Shown piece after piece: positions 43,790 to 55,829 of a stretch of DNA of 64,000 nucleotides. Positions within the stretch are counted from its first letter, which is position 1, and each line of letters begins with the position of its first letter. Origin of the DNA: Manduca sexta (Eukaryota; Arthropoda; Insecta; Lepidoptera; Sphingidae). The notes below the pieces were generated by a model. That model saw nothing but the letters and a program-made list of their open reading frames with translations, was not told the origin of the DNA and searched no databases. The translations under genes were made by a program, and so were the position numbers. The stretch is from positions 7,857,116 to 7,921,115 of the forward strand of contig NC_051121.1 in NCBI RefSeq assembly GCF_014839805.1. The letters run 5' to 3'.

Positions 43790-44420
43790 TTAAACCTTTT
43801 TAACAAAAATTATACCGCCTTCAAAAACCATTAAAATAATATAATAGTAATAATATCAGCCCTGTATTATATACTCGCCCACTGCTGAGCACGGGCCTCT
43901 TCTACTACTGAGAGGGATTAGGCCTTAGTCCACCACGCTGGCCTAGTGCGGATTGGTAGACTTCACACACCCTCGAAATTCCTATAGAGAACTTCTCGGA
44001 TGTGCAGGTTTCCTCACGATGTTTTCCTTCACCGTTAAAGCGAATGATAAATTCACAAAGAATACACACATGATTTTTTAGAAAAGTCAGAGGTGTGTGC
44101 CCTTGGGATTTGAACCTGCGGACATTCGTCTCGGCAGACCGTTCCACACCTAACTAGGCTATCGCCGCTTACAAAAACCATTAAAAGCCATTAAATAATT
44201 TATTATCTATATACTGGTTACCAATTTTGAAGTCGGTGCTTAATAACAATCAAACATTGTTTTCGTACGTCCGTTCATGTATATATCTAGCTTAACTAGC
44301 AATTTTAATTAGTGACCGACTCAAAAATTGGTAACCAGTACGTACCTAGGTAATGTTAAATTAATTATTTTTTTGGGTTTTAGCGGTTTTTGAAGGCGGT
44401 ATAATTTATTGTTTAAAAAT
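43790..44420. mobile_element. Foldback element interrupted by a SINE
   Basis: Left arm: TTATACCGCCTTCAAAAACC, then after the SINE GGTTACCAATTTTGAAGTCG. The right arm is the inverse: CGACTCAAAAATTGGTAACC ... GTTTTTGAAGGCGGTATAA. Arms are about 100 bp, with CTTAATAAC..GTTTTCGTACGTCCG between them. A right-arm-only copy is at 31935-32090. Confidence 0.75.
43837..44171 (-). mobile_element. tRNA-derived SINE, family B, nested
   Basis: Same structure as 39062-39391, flanked by a perfect 15-bp duplication CAAAAACCATTAAAA (43822-43836 and 44172-44186) inside the left arm of the foldback element. Confidence 0.93.
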
Positions 44421-45231
44421 ATTTTTTTGGTGGTATATATCGGGTTATATTGAATGACCTGTTTACAAATATAAATATCTATTACTGAAATTATATTATA
44501 ATTAGTGTTTTTTTTGCATCTTCAGGCACATGTTAGGAATAAAATGTAGCCTTTATTATTCTTTTAATAATCATCTGTCCGGTATAATAGCGATCGGCTC
44601 ATTCGTTTCCAAAATCCTCCACCAAAGTAAAGTCAGCCATAGTTGAATAAAATGAATATTTCACATCACTTTTAAGCTTTTTTCTCCGTATCAACAAAAA
44701 TATTTTTTCACTAAAATAAATTTTAAATTGTTTACTTTATTTTAAATAAATAAAGAATATTTCAACTGAAGTCAATGTGTAGAAATGGTTTTAAAGTTTT
44801 GAATTTGTTCAGCTACTTTTGTGGCTAACTGCACACAGCTAACCTCATTACCTTCCTTTGTAGCAGTGGGGTAAAATATACAGCTATACAAAGATTATCG
44901 TCATGGCTAAGGTACTACAAGAGGTTATATTATCTCAATGCAATTGTTCCTAGTAGCTCAGTAAGTCCGAGCTCTAGGGGGACAGAAGTACAATGCCAGT
45001 GGGTCGGCACAGCGAAGTGAATAATGTAAGGCCGCAGAATAACGCTCGCGGTACTAAGGTTTTATTCCACAAGCAAGCGATAAATGGCGAGCGTTTTTTT
45101 ATACAAGTGTCGTTGTTTTATATGGGGTTTCCAATTAGTGCTGGCAGATTTAGCCCGTGGCGGCCATTTTGTTTTGGTGTCATCTGTAATTTATTTTGTC
45201 GATTTCAGTTACTTATGCCAAATCAATGGCA

Positions 45232-45315
45232 AGTTACAATATTGAACGGCACTTTCATAAGTTACAATATTCAACAGCACTTTCAAAAGTTATAATATTG
45301 AACAGCAATTTCAAT
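45232..45315 (+). repeat. 28-bp tandem repeat, three copies
   Basis: Three diverged 28-bp units starting AGTTACAATATTGAACGG at 45232, AGTTACAATATTCAACAG at 45260 and AGTTATAATATTGAACAG at 45288. Confidence 0.85.
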
Positions 45316-45398
45316 AAAACTTTATTATTAAAAAGTGTTCGTTAATGCAATCGTTGCGCCCATTTTACGGTAGGTGACTCTTCACACTCTTCACACTG

Positions 45399-45600
45399 GT
45401 GCCAAGTTTGAAACGACGGGTTCGGTACGTTCAAGGAACGCAAGATTTGACAACATCGCCGCGGTTCGTGAAAGTGTACAGCAGAACTCTAGGCAGTCGA
45501 CTCCTCGCCGTGCTCTAGAACTCGGTCAATCCTAGACTTTAACGAATTTTCTGGACTTAAGCTTACACCCGTACAAGAAATGTCACAGGAGCTCTACGTT
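45399..45600 (+). pseudogene. Decayed transposase N-terminal remnant
   Basis: One plus frame reads KFETTGSVRSRNARFDNIAA, then VRESVQQNSRQSTPRRALEL before stops; a later frame gives LSLHPYK. This pattern (KFxTTGSV, NIAAVRESV, RRALELG, LxLHPYK) is that of the helix-turn-helix part of insect Tc1/mariner-type transposases. No catalytic core follows. Assignment is by motif only. Confidence 0.5.
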
Positions 45601-46723
45601 TCCGGGTCCATCATTACCATTCCAGTTTCCATCTGGGACTTTTCATTTACGGGCTGACATATTATATATACAGGCAAATTATCAAAAATCTACTTCTTAC
45701 CGTCTCAAAATATGGTTAGTTTCATGCTACTTTACTTTCTTTCCCGCTCCGCTCATCACTTAGCACAGGCTAAGTGAATTCAATCAGTTTTACTGGCAAG
45801 GTGATACGGTTAAGGGCGCGTGCATAAATAAAGCGGAGGCATCCGCGTCCGCCCTCGTTCCGCAGACGGATCCGGCGAGAGTTATTGCGCTCGCACCGCG
45901 ATTGGACATTGGTTGATGTCAGCTCGTACAGGGCGCTTAGGAACTGAAATGCTTCAATGATTCGTAGAGTGCTTTGTACCAGTGAACGATCGACTTGTAC
46001 TTTAGAACCATTGAATGACTATTAACCTGCGTCATAATCAATGTAAGAAATAAAATCATAGTAAAAAAACATTTTTTTTTAAATGTTCTGGACGAATAAA
46101 CTTTAAATCGAATTATTTTTTGTTTTACATAATGTACTAAGAAGTAAAAACGTGGTGTCAGATTTACTTTTGTCAACATCAAAATATTTAAGTAAGTATA
46201 TAAATATTGTATTATCTACACAAAAAAAACAAATCCATCATCTTGGACCGTCCGCCATATTGAATTTAGAGTGACGTCACTTAGCTAACCGTGAATTGTC
46301 ATTCAAAATAAACGTGTCTCCATAAAGTCACATTTATGGGTTGAGGATAACTTAAAATTCATTTATATATGGATATATTATATACTTACTTAAACATTGC
46401 AAGTTAAATAAAAACTAATATAAAGACAAATCTATCCAAATTTTTATACAGAATTAAATGACTAGTTAAACAAATGGCTGACGTCACATGTTAGAACTGT
46501 CCAAAGTTTAAAAAAAATATAACCTGAAATATTTCTAAGGTATAGCTTTTGTTATGGGCAGAGTGTCATAACTCATAGTGGAGTGCAGGTCAATATGTAA
46601 GGTATCTTCAGGAGTTAAAGTATCTAATCAAATATTTTTCTGCAATTTATTTAGTACATCCACATTATCCCTTGCTATCGAACCCAAAAACTGATTTTTT
46701 CAAAATAACTTCATCATTTCAGC

Positions 46724-46890
46724 CGGGAATCGTCCACTGCTGGACATAGGCCACCCCCATTGAGCGCCATAGGGACCGGATCCGGGCCGCCCTCATCCAT
46801 CGGGCTACGGCGACCCTCACCAGGTCGTCGGTCCATCTCGTGGGGGGCCTGCCTATGTTGCGTCTTCCGGTTCGTGGTCACCACCTACCT
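46724..46890 (+). repeat. LINE-related 3' fragment (CTGCTGGACATAGGCC)
   Basis: GTCCACTGCTGGACATAGGC followed by a GC-rich stretch (GGGCCGCCCTCATCCATCGG, TCGTCGGTCCATCTCGTGG). The CTGCTGGACATAGGCC phrase is common at retroelement-derived repeats in Lepidoptera. Ends unclear. Confidence 0.5.
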
Positions 46891-46924
46891 AGTTAACATA
46901 GAAATTATTCAGGATCATTTTATA

Positions 46925-47150
46925 AGGTTGCCCCAGTAATTAGTTGTATTACGGTACGACTGCAGTACTGTGTGGGGTTCGATCCTCAGGCGGGGAAACT
47001 AATATTGGGTATTTTTTTAATATTGGGTATTTAATTAGCCTGGCGTCTGGAATTTGTGCCCGATATGGCGATGGGCTCGCCTTCTATCACATCATAGGAC
47101 GTAATACACGCGGCTGAAAACGGGTGCACTTGTTACGTCTCTACCTACAT
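46925..47150 (+). mobile_element. Diverged tRNA-derived SINE, family A
   Basis: TTAGTTGTATTACGGTACGA, B-box GGGGTTCGATCCTCAGGCGG, then AATTTGTGCCCGATATGGCG and ATGGGCTCGCCTTCTATCAC. It carries an internal tandem duplication of about 22 bp (TAATATTGGGTATTT twice, near 47000-47031). Confidence 0.7.
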
Positions 47151-47154
47151 TTTT

Positions 47155-47395
47155 TTTATACGGGCACAGTAATATGACCCCAATGCACCTGATGATAAGT
47201 GAAGTGTGGTCGAGAATGTCGGCTGATGAGAGATTACCCCTCGACAGTCGACACAATCATGCCGGCCTGTTAGAACCAGATATACACAGGCTGATCCCGG
47301 AACGCGACACACTTTGGCCACAATGGCGGGTTTTAACACGTTGTTTACGGTGGTATACGGATATAAAATATATCCTACCACCAATAGCAAACCTC
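47155..47395 (+). repeat. Interspersed repeat, family E
   Basis: Uninterrupted copy: ATACGGGCACAGTAATATGA, CCCCAATGCACCTGATGATA, ACAATCATGCCGGCCTGTTA, CACAGGCTGATCCCGGAACG, GGATATAAAATATATCCTAC. Reference for the copies at 4.5 and 23.0 kb. Confidence 0.65.
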
Positions 47396-47739
47396 TTTCG
47401 GGATTAAAGGCGTGTGTGATTTTGTAGGGCCAGAATGAGACACATAGTGAATGTACCTACTATATGATCTTCTATACAATCGATTCATTTACGTATAGTG
47501 GAATTTTCAATTACAGCAGGGAGCTTGTAAGGGGTGTTATTAGTGGGAAATGGGAGGTAAGCTCGTGTAATATCAACCGCTTCGACTATCGAAATGTCAA
47601 GACAATCGTAATTAAACTTGGAGTTAAGGTAACTTCCGTGTAATAAATACAGACCGTGGAGAACAATTATTTCGTTCACTAATATACAATTTAATTTCTT
47701 AACGTGGCTTGAATGGTTTCTAGATAGTGTTTTTTATAT

Positions 47740-47985
47740 TTAAAAATTACTTATATACTTCTATACTTACTATTATCAACAGCTGAACAGTTTGTTTGAA
47801 CGTGCTAATCTCAAAAACTACTAGTTCGAATTTAAAAAATCGTTTGGAGAGCCCGTCTATCGAGGAAGCTTATGGGCTAAAAAACATCACGCTATGACCG
47901 ATAGGAGCATCAATGAAAAATGTTGCAAAAACAGGGAATAAAAATCTTTTCAGAGCTTCCATTGCGTGCGCTGCGTAAACGGTTA
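47740..47985 (+). repeat. Interspersed repeat of unknown class
   Basis: GAGAGCCCGTCTATCGAGGA, CATCACGCTATGACCGATAG, AAATGTTGCAAAAACAGGGA is a phrase order I associate with a frequent lepidopteran repeat. There is only one copy in this window, so the call rests on recognition. Confidence 0.4.
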
Positions 47986-47989
47986 AAGT

Positions 47990-48395
47990 TACGCAACAAT
48001 CATGTACCTATCACGGAATTTCCAAACGGATATGATTGAGGAACTAGCTGCTAAAGAACCAAGGCTGGTCAATCGCTCTAGGCCACTGTTGCTTCAGGAC
48101 TACGCTATAACACACACTGCACAACAGACGGTCGCTATACTAGATGAGCTGCAATAGGAACGTCTGCGACATCCACCGTACTCGTTGGATCTTGCTCCAA
48201 CAGATTACCACTTTTTTCGTAATTTGGATAACTTTTTACGAGGAAAAAGAAACGACTCTGATCTTGCTACTGTCCAAACTGTCTTCAGAGAATTAATTGA
48301 TTCTCGCCGCCATAGTTTTTTTTAGAAAATGTATCAATAAACTCCCTATGAGATGGCAAAAGTACATAGATATCAACGGAGCGTACTTTGATTAA
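47990..48395 (+). pseudogene. Decayed DD34D mariner transposase, C-terminal part
   Basis: The plus frame reads LLLQDYAITHTAQQT, an in-frame stop, then HPPYSLDLAPTDYHFFRNLD and FLRGK. The catalytic second and third aspartates (QD and PTD) are separated by about 34 positions, which marks the mariner DD34D clade. Stops and the missing N-terminal half show it is dead. No terminal inverted repeats were found. Confidence 0.8.
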
Positions 48396-48399
48396 TAAT

Positions 48400-50930
48400 T
48401 AAATTTTACAAAAAAAAAATGGCCTTTGTGACTTGACTGTTCCTCCCATACAAAACGTCAATTTTATAAGTAAGGACCTATTATGAAACAAAGTCCCGAG
48501 CCGCATCTGTCTGCTTGTTTGTACACGATAAATACAAAAACTTCCGAAAGGATTTTGGTGAAATTAGGTATGGAGCTAGTTTGAAACCCTGGGAAGGATG
48601 TAGGAGACTTTGTATTACGAAAAAATATATAGCAGGACTTTATCTCGAAAAACACTTTCATACATTTATAGGTGTCGACAGCATCAGTTCAATGAGTACA
48701 ATTACAATAAACTGTTAAACTTATGCAGTAATATAATATATTGAAAACTAAACTTTATAATGATTGAATATTGAACTCGCTTGTTGAAACTTAAATCTAG
48801 TTTTATATTCAGTCTTATATTTAGAATATACTGTTGTTTATTGTTATGTAATATGTTCATGCTGTGACAGCCTGTAACTAGAACAGTACAGCAAAAATTG
48901 CTTATAGTTTCGTGTAACAAATAGGTATAGATGGTGCATGTTTTGTTTGTTATGCAAATAAATAAATAATATTTGCGGGTATAATGTATTTACCTATACT
49001 GTATGCTACATCGTGTTGGACTAATATCTACTTAGCCTTTCAGTAGAAGGGACAGTAATAATACAGAGTAGGTAGGAGTTATAATTAAAGTTAATCATCC
49101 GCTGCCCAAGATTTTTATTTATAAACAAAATCATTACGTTGTGTCACGTTAATTTTCATTCACGCATTTACAGCATTTACTTAAAGTTAAACGCCTATTC
49201 ACTTTCTCATAGCAAATTATGGACAGAGCAACTATATGCTTTCATAGACTCACGGGCGCTTTAAAGTAGATTTGATCCGGGCCGCTCTAACTCGAGACTT
49301 GGTTGCATTCAGAGTAAATCTCCCCTTTTCCCCTGCAATTTTCGTTGCCGTGTTCGCAGGACTTCCTAATAGTGCCGCTTTAAGCCGAAGCCACAAAAAT
49401 AACGCCTCATACGATTGCACTTTGCTATGAGTATTTGATGAAAAGTACAAAATTATTTCGTCGTTTCGCTTTTGAAATGAGCATTTTGCGGGATTCCTTT
49501 ACTTAATAGTTTAATTTTACTTGATTATTAGTTAATTGTAGATGCTTATGACGAAAAAATTGCTTAGACAATTCCGACGTTGAGGAGGATTAAAAGAGCT
49601 AAAAAGAACATTATAATCAAGAATTTCTATATTTCTTCTCTAATTTTGCGTTAAGTAATATTGTCATTCCTCACAGAATTTAATAATCTACTGTAGGGTA
49701 TCTCAGAAATACAAACTGTACAGCGTTCTAAAACTTATAATTTCAACCTCCAAGTAATCATATAACCATCCTATTAATCAATAACTAAATATTTACCCAA
49801 TAACCAAACTATCCAGGACGTCCACTCCGGCCTCCAATATCCAAACTGAACTGCCGTTTGTTGCTCGCCCACTTCTCGACGGTCAGCCGGTCTCCAAATA
49901 GTGTTGCCAGTGTAAGATTAATTTGTTTTCTTATTTAGATAAAAATTTATAAAATCTAACATTCATTTTTAATTTTATCAAACCTTACACTACGGTAGCA
50001 AAGCAATATGTACTATAAAGTTATGTGCGAAGAATATTTTGGGTGAATTAGATGTCCTATTGGAAACACACATAAAGTAGCTTGATATCCGTTTTTTGGG
50101 AAAGGTAGAGAACACACCCATACAGTTGGGGGCTTATTTACCGATTTCTGGAAAACATTAAAAAAAACATTGTTATAAATCAAAACAATGTAAAGTGATA
50201 TTGAAAGATCTTGGAGCCATTTTCATTTTGATATTCATGTCGCCGGATTTAAAGATTACATAACGCCAATCGGCATGTTCAGTTCGAAGTCAGCGTCCGC
50301 CATGTGTTATGACATAAATTATTGAAAAGTCTCGCAATAAAATAAGGTGGAATATTATCCGAGCGGCGACATATTGCGAAAATGTACGAAGTTACGAATA
50401 AACTGCGTGTGCCGCGGATGTCGCTGCGCGGGATGTTGCCGGATTTGTTGCGAATCTAATGATGTGTCTACACGTGTTAAACGATTATTTACACGCGAAT
50501 CCGATCACGTAATTTTTTCTTAAATATCGTATTTGTATTTTTTGTGGGTTAAACGCATATTGCGTTGACGCAGTGCTAATATTCGTTTATTTTACAAACA
50601 AAATTTATGGGATAGATTTCATGTTTCAAGTTTACACAAAGGATTGTAATCATATTTCAATATATAAGGCGCTGCGCAAGAACGCAGTGATACTTATCAA
50701 GATAAAATAATCATGAGTTTTTTTTTGTTAGAATAAATTAGTGTATATGCAATTAGTCAACCACAAGTTAACATAATTACTATAAATAAAGACAGTAAGT
50801 ATCTATCTCATAATATAAAGCTGAAGAGTTTATTTGAACCCGATAACCTTAGGAACAAATAAATGGCCTTTATTTTTCACTAATTCTTATCAGCTATTCC
50901 TTGTAGTTATCTAGCTACATTACTACTGCT
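48400..50930. other. Intergenic spacer
   Basis: No gene recognised. 50280-50480 is more GC-rich and contains no repeat seen elsewhere in the window. The minus-strand open frame 49250-49450 has no family signature. Confidence 0.4.
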
Positions 50931-50934
50931 ATAG

Positions 50935-51003
50935 GCTACTTTTTATCCCGAGAAAAAGTCTCTGTCCCGGAAAAAAATCACGCGAACGGAGCCGCAAGCA
51001 AAT
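50935..51003 (-). repeat. Interspersed repeat, family I fragment
   Basis: Plus strand TTTATCCCGAGAAAAAGTCT, CACGCGAACGGAGCCGCAAG is the reverse of the family I start. Confidence 0.45.
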
Positions 51004-51367
51004 TTAATTATGAAAAAAAAAACATTTACCGCAATTAACTGGCCGATGTGTGCAATATAATATTATCGACTATACAAGTGCATAGCAAGGAGTATTTCCA
51101 CTTACGTGAGTTTAGTTCATCCGATTATATGGGCCATGTTAATCTGAGGCAGGGCGGGGCAAAAAAGCCCTCATTATTGTGCTCGACGCAAGATAAAGAG
51201 CTCGCGATACCCAAGGGAGGCAATTACTCTTATCTACACATGATGTCCTAGTAAGATATAGGTGCCTATGTGTGTTTTGATTATTCTTGACTTCCCTAAC
51301 TTATATAGCGAGTCAATTTGCTTGTAAACATGGTTAACATTTAAAAATATAAATGCATTATATAAAT

Positions 51368-51650
51368 TTTTTCCGCAGGTTCAATTCCAAAGGGCACACA
51401 CCTCTGACTTTTCTAAAATCATGTGTGTATTATTTGTGAATTTATCGTTCGCTTTAACGGTGAAGGAAAACATCGTGAGGAAACCTGCACATCTGAAAGG
51501 TTCTCTATAGGAATTTCGAAGGTGTGTGAAGTCTACCAATCCGCACTAGGCCAGCGTGGTGGACTAAGGCTTAATCCCTCTTAGTAGTAGAGGAGGCTCG
51601 TGCTCAGCAATGGGCTAGTATGTAATACAGGGCTCATATTATTATTATTA
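51368..51650 (+). mobile_element. tRNA-derived SINE, family B, 5'-truncated
   Basis: Begins at the B-box (GCAGGTTCAATTCCAAAGGG) and runs through GGTGAAGGAAAACATCGTGA, GGTGGACTAAGGCTTAATCC to TACAGGGCTCATATTATTATTATTA. The head before the B-box is missing. Confidence 0.85.
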
Positions 51651-51666
51651 TATTCATTGGTGTTTA

Positions 51667-51938
51667 TCTATACTTATATATCAAAATGAATCCCTATTTT
51701 CCTTGGTCACGCTATCACGCGTGAGCGGCTGGACCGATTTCACTTTTTTTTGTTGTTGTTTGTTATTGTCAGAAGAAGGTTCTTATGAAAGAAAAAAATA
51801 AAGAAATTGCGCGGGGCATTAGAAAATTTTAGAAAACTTAACGACACTACTAACTTTACATAATTGTCAGCGATGGACAGAATGTGCGCTGCAAATTGAT
51901 AGTTAAGACAAGACAATGTCTGTCGGGTCAGCTAGTGT
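51667..51938 (-). mobile_element. Interspersed element, family J
   Basis: Reverse of 42741-43026: plus strand ATGAATCCCTATTTTCCTTG, GTCACGCTATCACGCGTGAG ... ATGTCTGTCGGGTCAGCTAG. Confidence 0.6.
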
Positions 51939-51961
51939 ATCAATATTATAGGTTATATAGA

Positions 51962-52175
51962 TGTTTTTACTAGCGCCTTCACCCGCGCGAAAGATTTTTC
52001 GGGGATAAAAGTCCCGCTTCATATTTTCCGGGATAGAAAGTAGCCTATGTCCTACCGTGGATCTCAAACTATCCCATGTCAAAATATCATTGAAATCGGT
52101 TGAGTAGTTTTTGAGTTTATCGCGATCATTCAGACTGACAGATGCGGCTGGGATCTTTGTTTTATAATATACTTT
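51962..52175 (+). repeat. Interspersed repeat, family I
   Basis: TACTAGCGCCTTCACCCGCG, GATAAAAGTCCCGCTTCATA, AGTAGCCTATGTCCTACCGT and GAAATCGGTTGAGTAGTTTT; same layout as 35100-35255 and 54820-55015. Confidence 0.5.
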
Positions 52176-52386
52176 TTACAACTTTTTAAGAGGAACGATT
52201 CCGTCATACATGATTGTTGCATAAATTTAACCATTTACGCAGCCAATTGCTTTCGTCAATAAATGGGCTATTCAACAAAAAAAAAACAATTAGAACCAGT
52301 AGTTCTTGCGATTAGCGCGTTCAAACAAACAAACGTTTTAGCTTTATATAATAGTATAGATTTAAATATATTTAATGGCATATATG

Positions 52387-52625
52387 CCAGCCTGAGTGGC
52401 GTAGTTGTATTGCGTGCACGATACGATACAGCTCTGAGCTCCCGTGTTCGAATCCCGTAATAAAATTGGGCGTTTTTACACAACATTAACCGGGAGTCCG
52501 AAATTTGTGTCCAATATTACAGGAGACTCTCCCCCTATGACATAATGGGATGGAATACACAGGCGACAAGTAGGGGCCCTGGTTGCACTTCTGCCTATTT
52601 CAGAAATAAAGGCTTAGAGTGTATG
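52387..52625 (+). mobile_element. tRNA-derived SINE, family A
   Basis: CCTGAGTGGCGTAGTTGTAT, B-box GTGTTCGAATCCCGTAA, then GGGAGTCCGAAATTTGTGTC and GGCCCTGGTTGCACTTCTGC. Diverged relative to 57135-57398. Confidence 0.75.
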
Positions 52626-52989
52626 TAATATTTAAAATACAAATTTTATCTACAATTGCAATCAATTGAACTACTAACGAGGTATTTGTAAAATAAATTT
52701 CATATAACAAATAATTTCATTTGATTCGAATTCAGTTTTATCCTCTACCGAAAGCGGGTTGACCATAATCCTCGCAAAAGTGTCCGGTCAGTCCGCTGAC
52801 TGTGCAAGGCAGGACACAATAAATCTTTGTGTGGATAATCCTGAATCGGGCTGAGTCGGACCGCTTTGTCCCCCAACCGACCAGTGATATGGCCACTTCG
52901 TTCTCGAGAGTAAAGCCTGGTGCACACTACAGTTAGAACCGAAATAACGTATCTCAAATAGATGTGACGATTTCTCATGTTTACGCGAT

Positions 52990-53300
52990 TTTTTTTATTG
53001 CTTTGAATGGCGAGACGTGCTTGCCGTTCGTCTGTAAGCGATACTACTGCCCATAAACAGTAGAAACATCAATTAAAATCTTGAATTACAAAGTATTGTT
53101 TGGTATTCCACTGCGCTCGCCATCCTGAGACACGAGATATTAAGTGTTAGTATGTCCAGTAGGCAGTAGTTACACTGGCTACAATGTCCTTCACACCGGA
53201 ACACAACAGTGACTACACACTGCTGCTTGGCGGCAGAAATAGACATTACGGAGGTATTTACCCAGGCGGACTCTCACATATGAGAGATCTACCACCAGTA
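52990..53300 (-). repeat. Interspersed repeat, family F
   Basis: Reverse orientation: plus strand GCTTTGAATGGCGAGACGTG at the 3' end side, CTGCGCTCGCCATCCTGAGA in the middle, CGGACTCTCACATATGAGAG at the 5' side. Abuts the family D copy at 53312. Confidence 0.7.
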
Positions 53301-53311
53301 TACATGACATT

Positions 53312-53503
53312 GAAATAAAATTATTTTTCGGATTTTATTGAAAAAAAATATAATTGTAAAATGATGTTGATATTGTAACTGACTTTTCGGATAACCAACA
53401 AGTCAGTTTCCCTGTGACCATGAAGGCTGCAAAGTCTTCGAAACTTCGGGAGAAAATCATAATATAAAAAAACACAATAAAATCCGAAAAATAGTTTTAT
53501 TTT
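53312..53503. mobile_element. Hairpin-forming MITE, family D, best copy
   Basis: AAATAAAATTATTTTTCGGA at the left and TCCGAAAAATAGTTTTATTT at the right form a terminal inverted repeat of about 28 bp. Centre GACCATGAAGGCTGCAAAGT. Flanks TTGA/TTGT do not give a clear duplication. Confidence 0.75.
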
Positions 53504-53599
53504 GTACACCTTATCAAAAATGACATTTTTAAATATACACAGTCTTTGCACCCCGAAGGTTTTGGCAGAAGCGCCCTTTTCATGTTTTTGCCATACCTA

Positions 53600-53775
53600 T
53601 TCCTTCTAATGATGTGTAGGCGACCGTGTTGCTATATCGGGCACAAATTACTTACTCACGGCAGACTCTGAGCTGAAAAACGCAATATATTTTTACCAGA
53701 GCCGGGAATAGAACCCGGAACATAGTATCGCAATTGTGCCGCAATACAACTTCGCCACTAAGGATATATTATTTA
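53600..53775 (-). mobile_element. tRNA-derived SINE, family A, truncated
   Basis: Plus strand GGCGACCGTGTTGCTATATC, GGGAATAGAACCCGGAACAT and GCAATACAACTTCGCCACTA keep the order of a minus-strand family A SINE. The 3' portion is lost. Confidence 0.65.
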
Positions 53776-54059
53776 ATAATTTAATATATTTAACAAGAAG
53801 CACAAAATAATATGAGATCTTTTGGAAATCACTTAAAAATGCACAAATTTAATTGTTAAATTCTATTTAACTGATCCATAACTGTATTACTACTTACAAA
53901 GACATCATTTCACAATGCGCTCTTGAAGAGCTTCTAATTAATACGCAATTATACGCCAATCAATATGTTTTCTACATCATTAATTTATACTTCTATATAC
54001 CATTACATAAAGGAAGAGTTTCTTTTGCGTAATGGTTAAAATTAGGCAACAAATAATAT

Positions 54060-54160
54060 TTCTATCCCGGAAAATATTATAGTCGGACTATTATCCCGGA
54101 AAACTTTATCCCGACAAAAATTCTCACGCAGGCGAAGCCGCGAGCAAAAGCTAGTTATTA
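54060..54160 (-). repeat. Interspersed repeat, family I fragment
   Basis: Plus strand TCCCGGAAAACTTTATCCCG, ACGCAGGCGAAGCCGCGAGC, AAAAGCTAGTTATTA; reverse of the family start at 35100. Confidence 0.5.
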
Positions 54161-54819
54161 ATAACACTATGCCGTTTTAACTGGTCTGCTTACTAATTAT
54201 TTATTCCGGTTGATATTTCAATCTTGTGGAGTCCATTTTTTTTAATAGATTAGAATTTTTTATAGATTAATGTTTGCGGTTTCATCCGCGTGAAAAGCTT
54301 TTCCCACTGCAAGTCTTTAAATCGCCTTGGCAATTTATATGATGTTAGCACCACTTATCAAATTTGTTTAAAAATACCACTATATCCTACGGGAGCAAAT
54401 TATCCGAATTAAATGCCTATAATATGTTACTCCAGGATATGAATTCGTTTAGCGGTTTCCGCGTTTACTTCTAACACTCATCGGACCATTTCCACATACA
54501 TATATTAGTAAGATAATATAGAAAGCTTACTAACGATCTTGAATGGAAAAAACTATAATTATAACTATCAAAGCGTAGGTATAGCGAAATCTCGCCTTGT
54601 CTTTAGTATTATCAGTTTTTTAAAAATGGTAGCAATAATTCATTTTACAAATACTGTAATGAGTTAGGCAAATAGTGAAACGATAGTTTCATCTCTTTCT
54701 TTCGTGCGCATCGTAATTTCCATGACGTCGCAAAGATAAAATTGCGTCTCTTTTTAGTTTTTGACATCTTGTCTTTTCATCGGCTTTCGTAGGGTTGGAA
54801 TCTTGTTTATTTATAACCG

Positions 54820-55015
54820 GACTAACTTTTGTTTGCGGCTTCGCCCACGTGAAGAAGTTTTCCCTGATTAAAGTCCCGCTAAATATCTTTTATATATAAC
54901 CTTCCCAGGGTCCTAAACTATCTCCATACCAAATTTCATAAAAATCTGTTCATTAGATTTTGATCAAATCGATAACGTACAGTCAGACAGAAAAGGCGAC
55001 TTTGTTTTTAAAAGG
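54820..55015 (+). repeat. Interspersed repeat, family I
   Basis: GTTTGCGGCTTCGCCCACGT, ATTAAAGTCCCGCTAAATAT, ACCAAATTTCATAAAAATCT; diverged. Confidence 0.5.
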
Positions 55016-55671
55016 ATTAAACAGGTCCTCGCATCTAAATTCAAGTAGAATTTGTACCACAATAACAATTCCTTACGACGACTGTTCGATGCGACGGCTG
55101 GCGATCAACTGAGCTCTGTCTCAACCATGGCAGAGCGAAGTAAACTATCAAAATGACATCTGTCAATCTGTTTAATATTAACTACCTTAATAATTTATAT
55201 ATCCGGTTAACAATTTAGATATTATTATCTACTTGATCTTACATTTTGTAAAATTTATAAATAAGCAATAGAAGGAGACAAAATATAGCATTTAAGAAAA
55301 ACAATTTGAACTACTTTTATTGCAAAGCTAACAGAACGTAGATAAGCAATAGATAGCCGCCGTGACTTCCGGTGTAGTGACAGCGCGCGCCGGAAACTGG
55401 CACGCAACGTTGGTCACATCCGGCCGCCATAACTGTCGTCATTCGTCACTTCCCGCCTGATATAAACGATACTGGTTGATCGACAGTAATGCATGTTAAC
55501 TTTATTTGCAATAATTTGCACGAAAAAAAATCTAGTATTGAATGTACTTCTCTCCTGTTTATGTAAATAAACAAGCCCGTATTTATAGCCAACCAACTTC
55601 AGTATGTAAGATCGCAATGAAGTTAGTGACGGTAACATCATAATAAGCCAGTCTATACATATAACGACAAG

Positions 55672-55825
55672 CAGTGGCGAAGATTCAATTTAACCTCATT
55701 CCTGTCGGCTTCCGTTAATGTAAAATCTAATTATTATTAGAATGATTTGCATACCGCATTCATGCAAATTAGTACCTATATGTTGTGTCGGGTTTTCTTT
55801 CAGAAAATTTTACTTTTCGCCATTG
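55672..55825. mobile_element. hAT-type MITE (CAGTGGCGAAG family), copy 4
   Basis: CAGTGGCGAAGATTCAATTT ... AATTTTACTTTTCGCCATTG, 154 bp. Flanks ACGACAAG/ACGGCAAC match at 6 of 8 positions. Interior TTGTGTCGGGTTTTCTTT as in copy 1. Confidence 0.8.
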
Positions 55826-55829
55826 ACGG

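Noticed and set aside
45937..46182. 81-codon minus-strand frame with a hydrophobic stretch
   Set aside because: AT-rich, no cysteine pattern, signal-peptide cleavage logic or neighbour support; likely chance.
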